Assembly: GCF_012844455.2 (NCBI RefSeq)
Contig: NZ_JABBCQ020000022.1
Coordinates: 1 to 52,775 of the forward strand
DNA from: Comamonas suwonensis
GTDB taxonomy: Bacteria; Pseudomonadota; Gammaproteobacteria; Burkholderiales; Burkholderiaceae_C
Direction of reading: 5' to 3'
DNA: 52,775 nt
Below the pieces are notes generated by a model. It was not told the DNA's origin. It saw only the letters and a list, made by a program, of their open reading frames with translations, and searched no databases. Each line of letters opens with the position of its first letter. Position 1 is the stretch's first letter. Positions 49,677 to 52,775 of the stretch are shown here, in pieces. The position numbers and the translations under genes were made by a program.

Positions 49677-50525
49677 ATGAACTTTCCCTTCTCCGCTGTG
49701 CGGGCACGTCGTGGTTTTCTGGCAGTTGCGGCACTGGCCGTGGCCGGCAGCGCAGCGCTTGTGACGGCTCTGCCGGCGGCGGCCCAGGATGCCAGCAAAA
49801 AGCAGCTGGTGATTGGCGGCACGGCGGGCTCGAACATCGACCAGCTGCAGGCGGGCATCGTCCCCATCCTGCAAAAGAAGGGCTACAAGGTCAAACTGGT
49901 GGAATTCAACGATTATGTGCAGCCCAATCTGGCGCTGGCTGATGGTTCGCTGGATGCCAACTTCTTCCAGCACGAGGTGTATTTCAACCAGTTCAAAGGC
50001 GACCGCAAACTGGACTTGACGGCTCTGGTGCAGGGCCCGATTGCCCCCATGGGCGTCTACAGCAAGCAGCGCAAAAGCCTGGTCGATCTCAGGGAAGGCG
50101 ACCGCGTGGCCTTGCCCAATGACGCCAGCAATCTGGCGCGCGGCATTTTGTTGTTGCAGCAGGCTGGCCTGGTCAAACTCAAGGAGGGCGTGAACCCTTT
50201 GCGCGTCTCGGAGCTGGATCTGGCTGCCAACCCCAAGAAGATCAAGCTGGTGCCGCTGGACGCCGCCCATCTGCCGCGTGCCCTCGACGATGCGCAGTAC
50301 GCCATCATCAACGGTAATTTTGCGATCTCCTCGGGCCTGAAACTCTCGGATTCCGTGCTGCTGGAGAAGACGCCCGAGCAGTATTTGAACATCGTGGCCG
50401 TCAAGACCAAGGACAAGAACGCAACTTGGGCCAAGGATCTGGCCGAGGCCTACAAGTCTGCCGAGTTCAAGGCCGTGGTGGACAGCAAGTTTGCCGGCTA
50501 CGCCAAGCCCGGTTTTCTGCAATAA
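49677..50525 (+). CDS. MetQ/NlpA-type substrate-binding protein (paralogue 2)
   Basis: 282 residues with a signal peptide (RRGFLAVAALAVAGSAALVTALPAAAQDA, cleavage near AAA-QDA) and no lipobox. The mature part aligns with the protein at 45854-46690 throughout, sharing GGTAGSNIDQLQAGI, VEFNDYVQPNLAL, DGSLDANFFQHEVYFNQF, PNDASNLARGI and INGNFAISSGL; I judge the two clearly similar but not identical, so an old duplication. CAGGAGCATTTC precedes the ATG. No permease or ATPase gene is nearby. Ligand pocket residues were not worked out, so methionine is only the family default. Confidence 0.9.
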   Translation: MNFPFSAVRARRGFLAVAALAVAGSAALVTALPAAAQDASKKQLVIGGTAGSNIDQLQAGIVPILQKKGYKVKLVEFNDYVQPNLALADGSLDANFFQHEVYFNQFKGDRKLDLTALVQGPIAPMGVYSKQRKSLVDLREGDRVALPNDASNLARGILLLQQAGLVKLKEGVNPLRVSELDLAANPKKIKLVPLDAAHLPRALDDAQYAIINGNFAISSGLKLSDSVLLEKTPEQYLNIVAVKTKDKNATWAKDLAEAYKSAEFKAVVDSKFAGYAKPGFLQ

Positions 50526-50534
50526 GGCGCTGGA

Positions 50535-51737
50535 TCAGGCCATACGGGCCTGAACTTCCGCTGTCAAATGGCGCAGTGCACGCAGTTCTATCTGCTGCAG
50601 CTGCGCTATTTGCTTTGGGGGCAGTGATTGCAGCAGGGCGGCGGCACCAAAGTCGCTGAGCATGGCTTCGCCCGTTGCCGCATTCCAGAGGATGTTGTGC
50701 GCATACAGATCGCCATGCAGCACGCCGCGCGCATGCAGGTGGGCGACAGCGCTTTGCACGCCTTGCAGCAGGTGCTGGGCAGCCTGCGGCGAAAAACGCT
50801 GGTCAGCGGCGTAGACATCACGTGTGCAGCTATCAAAACTGGGGGGCTGCGCCAGTGCCTGCATGGCGGCTGGCAACAGCGGCATAGCCATGGCCAGTTG
50901 CTGCTCGGGCAGGTCGCTGACCGGGCCTAGTGGCGTCAGCAGATTGGGGTGGCTGCCTGCCGCAAGCCCCGCTGCCAGTTCAGATTGCGGCGTGCCGTCG
51001 CTGGTGTGGGCGGCTTTGAAAACCTTCAGTGCCAGATCGTGGCCTGCATGGCTGGCGCGGTAGATGTGGCCGCTGGCGCCTTCGCCTAGTTTTTCACCCA
51101 ACTGCAAGTTTTGATAAGAAATGGCCTCTGCCCCATGTTCATCAAGCGCTAGTAGCTCACTTTTTTGAGTGATAGGGTTGCCTGCCATGGCCAACCAGGC
51201 CAGTTGCGGCAGTGCAAAGATCAGCTCTGAAAGTTGCTCAAAACGGTTGCTGGCAATGCGCAGCAGCTCGAGCTTTTGGCATCGCACCAGACCCTTGGGC
51301 AGTTGCTGCAACGGGTTGCAAGACAGCATGAGCTTTTGCAAGCGCGCGCACTGGCCTATGGATTCGGGCAGTTCCTGCAATCGGTTGTCCGTCAGGATCA
51401 GCCAGCGCAGGCGTAGCGGCAGGCTTTGCCCGGGCACATGGGCAATCTGGCAGGCCTTGAAGCCCACCATCTCCAGCTCGGGCATCTGGCCCAGCACGGC
51501 GGGCAGCTCGGTGAACGGATTGTTCGAGGCGAACAGAATGCGCAGCTTTTTGAAACGGGGCAGGTCGGTGGGGAGCTGGCTGAGCTGGTTGCCCGACAGG
51601 TCCAGAATCTCCAGCGAGTCGGCCAGGGCATACAGCGCCTGCGGAAACTCCGTCAGTGCGTCGCTGATGCGGATATGGCGGGCACCGGCCAGCGATCCCT
51701 CGGCTAACTGGGAGTGAAATTGCGTGAGCGTCAACAT
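50535..51737 (-). CDS. Leucine-rich repeat protein kinase
   Basis: About 400 residues from the ATG at 51735-51737; the frame extends 13 codons upstream without better signals. Residues 20-215 hold about eight leucine-rich repeats of about 23 residues (for example ILDLSGNQLSQLPTDLPRF, LILTDNRLQELPESIG). A kinase domain follows: glycine loop GEGASGHIY, lysine in ALKVFK, catalytic HGDLYAHNILW and metal loop SDFGAA. The Lys, catalytic Asp and DFG Asp are all present, so activity is plausible. LRR-kinase fusions of this size are uncommon in Proteobacteria outside a few families. No signal peptide is seen, so it is cytoplasmic. Confidence 0.88.
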   Translation of the reverse strand: MLTLTQFHSQLAEGSLAGARHIRISDALTEFPQALYALADSLEILDLSGNQLSQLPTDLPRFKKLRILFASNNPFTELPAVLGQMPELEMVGFKACQIAHVPGQSLPLRLRWLILTDNRLQELPESIGQCARLQKLMLSCNPLQQLPKGLVRCQKLELLRIASNRFEQLSELIFALPQLAWLAMAGNPITQKSELLALDEHGAEAISYQNLQLGEKLGEGASGHIYRASHAGHDLALKVFKAAHTSDGTPQSELAAGLAAGSHPNLLTPLGPVSDLPEQQLAMAMPLLPAAMQALAQPPSFDSCTRDVYAADQRFSPQAAQHLLQGVQSAVAHLHARGVLHGDLYAHNILWNAATGEAMLSDFGAAALLQSLPPKQIAQLQQIELRALRHLTAEVQARMA

Positions 51738-51950
51738 GAAGCAGCAGTCTAAGCCCCGCATCGAATGAAAATTCACAAGGCTCTGCGGGCATTGGCACAG
51801 CAGGATGCTGCGGCTTGGCCGGACTTGCCGCCCTGCCTGCTGAGATCTTCAGCGCAGACCGCCCTGCTATGACTCTGTATCGGCCGCGAGTCCTCTCAAG
51901 AGGTTGGGAGAAACAGTTTCTGCTCACTTCCGCATGAACGGGCTTGCGGT

Positions 51951-52421
51951 TTAATGAACCCACAGCACCTCAAACTGCTGGACCGGTATCGATACCTCAT
52001 CACCCTCGCACTTGCCCAGCATGGCTCTGCCCAAGGGGGCTTTGCTGCTGATGACCTGAACGAGCTCAGAGCCGCAGACCAGCTTCATGCTTCCTCCATC
52101 CGGGCCGAGAAAGAGCTGTTGTGGCTTGTTGCCGGCATCCACCAAACAGACCAGCGCGCCGAGCTGTATACCTTCACTGGCGTTGTAGGGGCGTGGACGA
52201 AACTGTTGCCAATGGGCTATCGCCTGGCGGATGGCTTCGGCGCGACGCGCTTGGCCAGTGGCCAGGTAGGCGGCTTCTAGACCCAAGGTGTCGTATTTGT
52301 TTTCGGCGATGTTTTCTTCGTGAGTCGCTGTTTCATGAGCCGCCCGCGCTGCTTGATCGGCTTGCAGAAGGTCCTCGGCAAGCCGTTCCAGCACCTGCTG
52401 CTGCAGCAACAATTTATCCAT
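51951..52421 (-). CDS. GreA/GreB-family transcription elongation factor-like protein
   Basis: 156 residues. An N-terminal coiled-coil (DKLLLQQQVLERLAEDLLQADQAA) with EENIAENKYDTLGLEAAYLATGQ is Gre-like, and the C-terminal half (LVCLVDAGNKPQQLFLGPDGGSMKL, then SKAPLGRAMLGKCEGDEVSI) is the FKBP-like domain that binds RNA polymerase. GreA proteins place an acidic tip in the polymerase channel to rescue backtracked complexes; here the coiled-coil keeps acidic residues (HEENIAENKYD). The name could equally be Rnk-like. It stands alone on the minus strand. Confidence 0.85.
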   Translation of the reverse strand: MDKLLLQQQVLERLAEDLLQADQAARAAHETATHEENIAENKYDTLGLEAAYLATGQARRAEAIRQAIAHWQQFRPRPYNASEGIQLGALVCLVDAGNKPQQLFLGPDGGSMKLVCGSELVQVISSKAPLGRAMLGKCEGDEVSIPVQQFEVLWVH

Positions 52422-52500
52422 GATGAAAGGTAGATGTCTCGAACAGTAGGGGCTGGATTATGAAGGACCTCAACCACATGAATCAGTGCGGCTTTGGCTC

Positions 52501-52775
52501 TTATTCGTCTTGCAGGCCCAAGTCTTCCGCCGCTCTCTTTAATTCTGCGAACTGGTAGTCCTGCACCGTCTGCCTGGAAGAGATGGCTCGGTTGTCTGGT
52601 CCCGGGATGAGCAGCCAAGCCGTTGCCCCCTCTTCTTGCGGATGCGGCATTGCAAACATCAGGAACTCGCAGTCGATGCCCCACACGTCATCGATTTGCA
52701 TATCTCTGCACTGTGAGGGAATGTGCATGAACGTCACACGGTCGCTGACGGCACGAAGCAACTCATCGTCTTCTG
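52501..52775 (-). CDS. Partial hypothetical protein (5' end beyond the window)
   Basis: An open frame from the window edge to a stop at 52501. The first start inside the window is a TTG at 52761, but the frame stays open to the end, so the real start is probably outside. About 90 residues are visible: RVTFMHIPSQCRDMQIDDVWG, then a hydrophobic strand CEFLMFAMP and a helical tail. Nothing was recognised. It is soluble as far as it can be seen. Confidence 0.55.
   Translation of the reverse strand, partial: EDDELLRAVSDRVTFMHIPSQCRDMQIDDVWGIDCEFLMFAMPHPQEEGATAWLLIPGPDNRAISSRQTVQDYQFAELKRAAEDLGLQDE

Noticed and set aside
45854..50525. A complete MetNIQ transporter
   Set aside because: No metN or metI gene lies next to either binding protein.

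Overview
The window looks like a chromosomal segment of a betaproteobacterium of the family Comamonadaceae, most likely Comamonas or a close relative. This rests on family resemblance of the housekeeping genes (rhlE, ettA, a DUF1631 gene, orphan MetQ-like binding proteins), a GC-rich core with AT-richer islands, and a palindromic intergenic repeat at 4853-4896 of a type I associate with this family. The species cannot be fixed from the sequence alone.

Layout. (1) 1-11751 is a surface-sugar (glycosyltransferase) locus. Its largest gene, about 1,009 codons, is cut in two by a 6.9 kb mobile unit at 3519-10389. That unit has a complete IS5-type insertion sequence at one edge, a solitary 70-bp copy of the IS end at the other, and a four-gene signalling operon as cargo: a globin-coupled GGDEF-EAL protein, a PAS-containing chemoreceptor, an ABC-ATPase/phosphatase fusion and a roadblock-like protein. 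Joining the two gene halves across the unit restores one reading frame. (2) 12053-22287 is an accessory region. It holds a lipoprotein, an XRE regulator with a palindromic operator candidate, a plasmid/phage-type module (recombination directionality factor-like, YqaJ recombinase, DUF932), a glycine-zipper/zinc-ribbon protein, an AlpA - Gp2-like - DUF3987 set resembling alpA-yfjJ-yfjI of CP4-57, and an IS256 remnant. (3) 22472-35868 is a compact seven-gene operon on the minus strand that looks like a DNA-modification-based phage defence system: HTH regulator, SNF2 helicase, N6-adenine-type methyltransferase, AAA ATPase, DUF4276/TOPRIM-like protein, DExH helicase-nuclease and DUF262-DUF1524 protein. 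It does not match the BREX, DISARM or PARIS gene sets that I know. (4) 36348-52775 is ordinary chromosome: tRNA-Arg(TCT), a degenerate M14 peptidase-like lipoprotein, rhlE, ettA, a DUF1631 gene, a P1 peptidase, two paralogous MetQ-type binding proteins with matching upstream regions around a LysR/MBL/NTF2 cluster, an LRR-kinase, a GreA-like factor and a partial gene.

The two strongest points are the compound transposon and its cargo, and the hybrid defence operon. No CRISPR array, rRNA, integrase or convincing riboswitch was seen.
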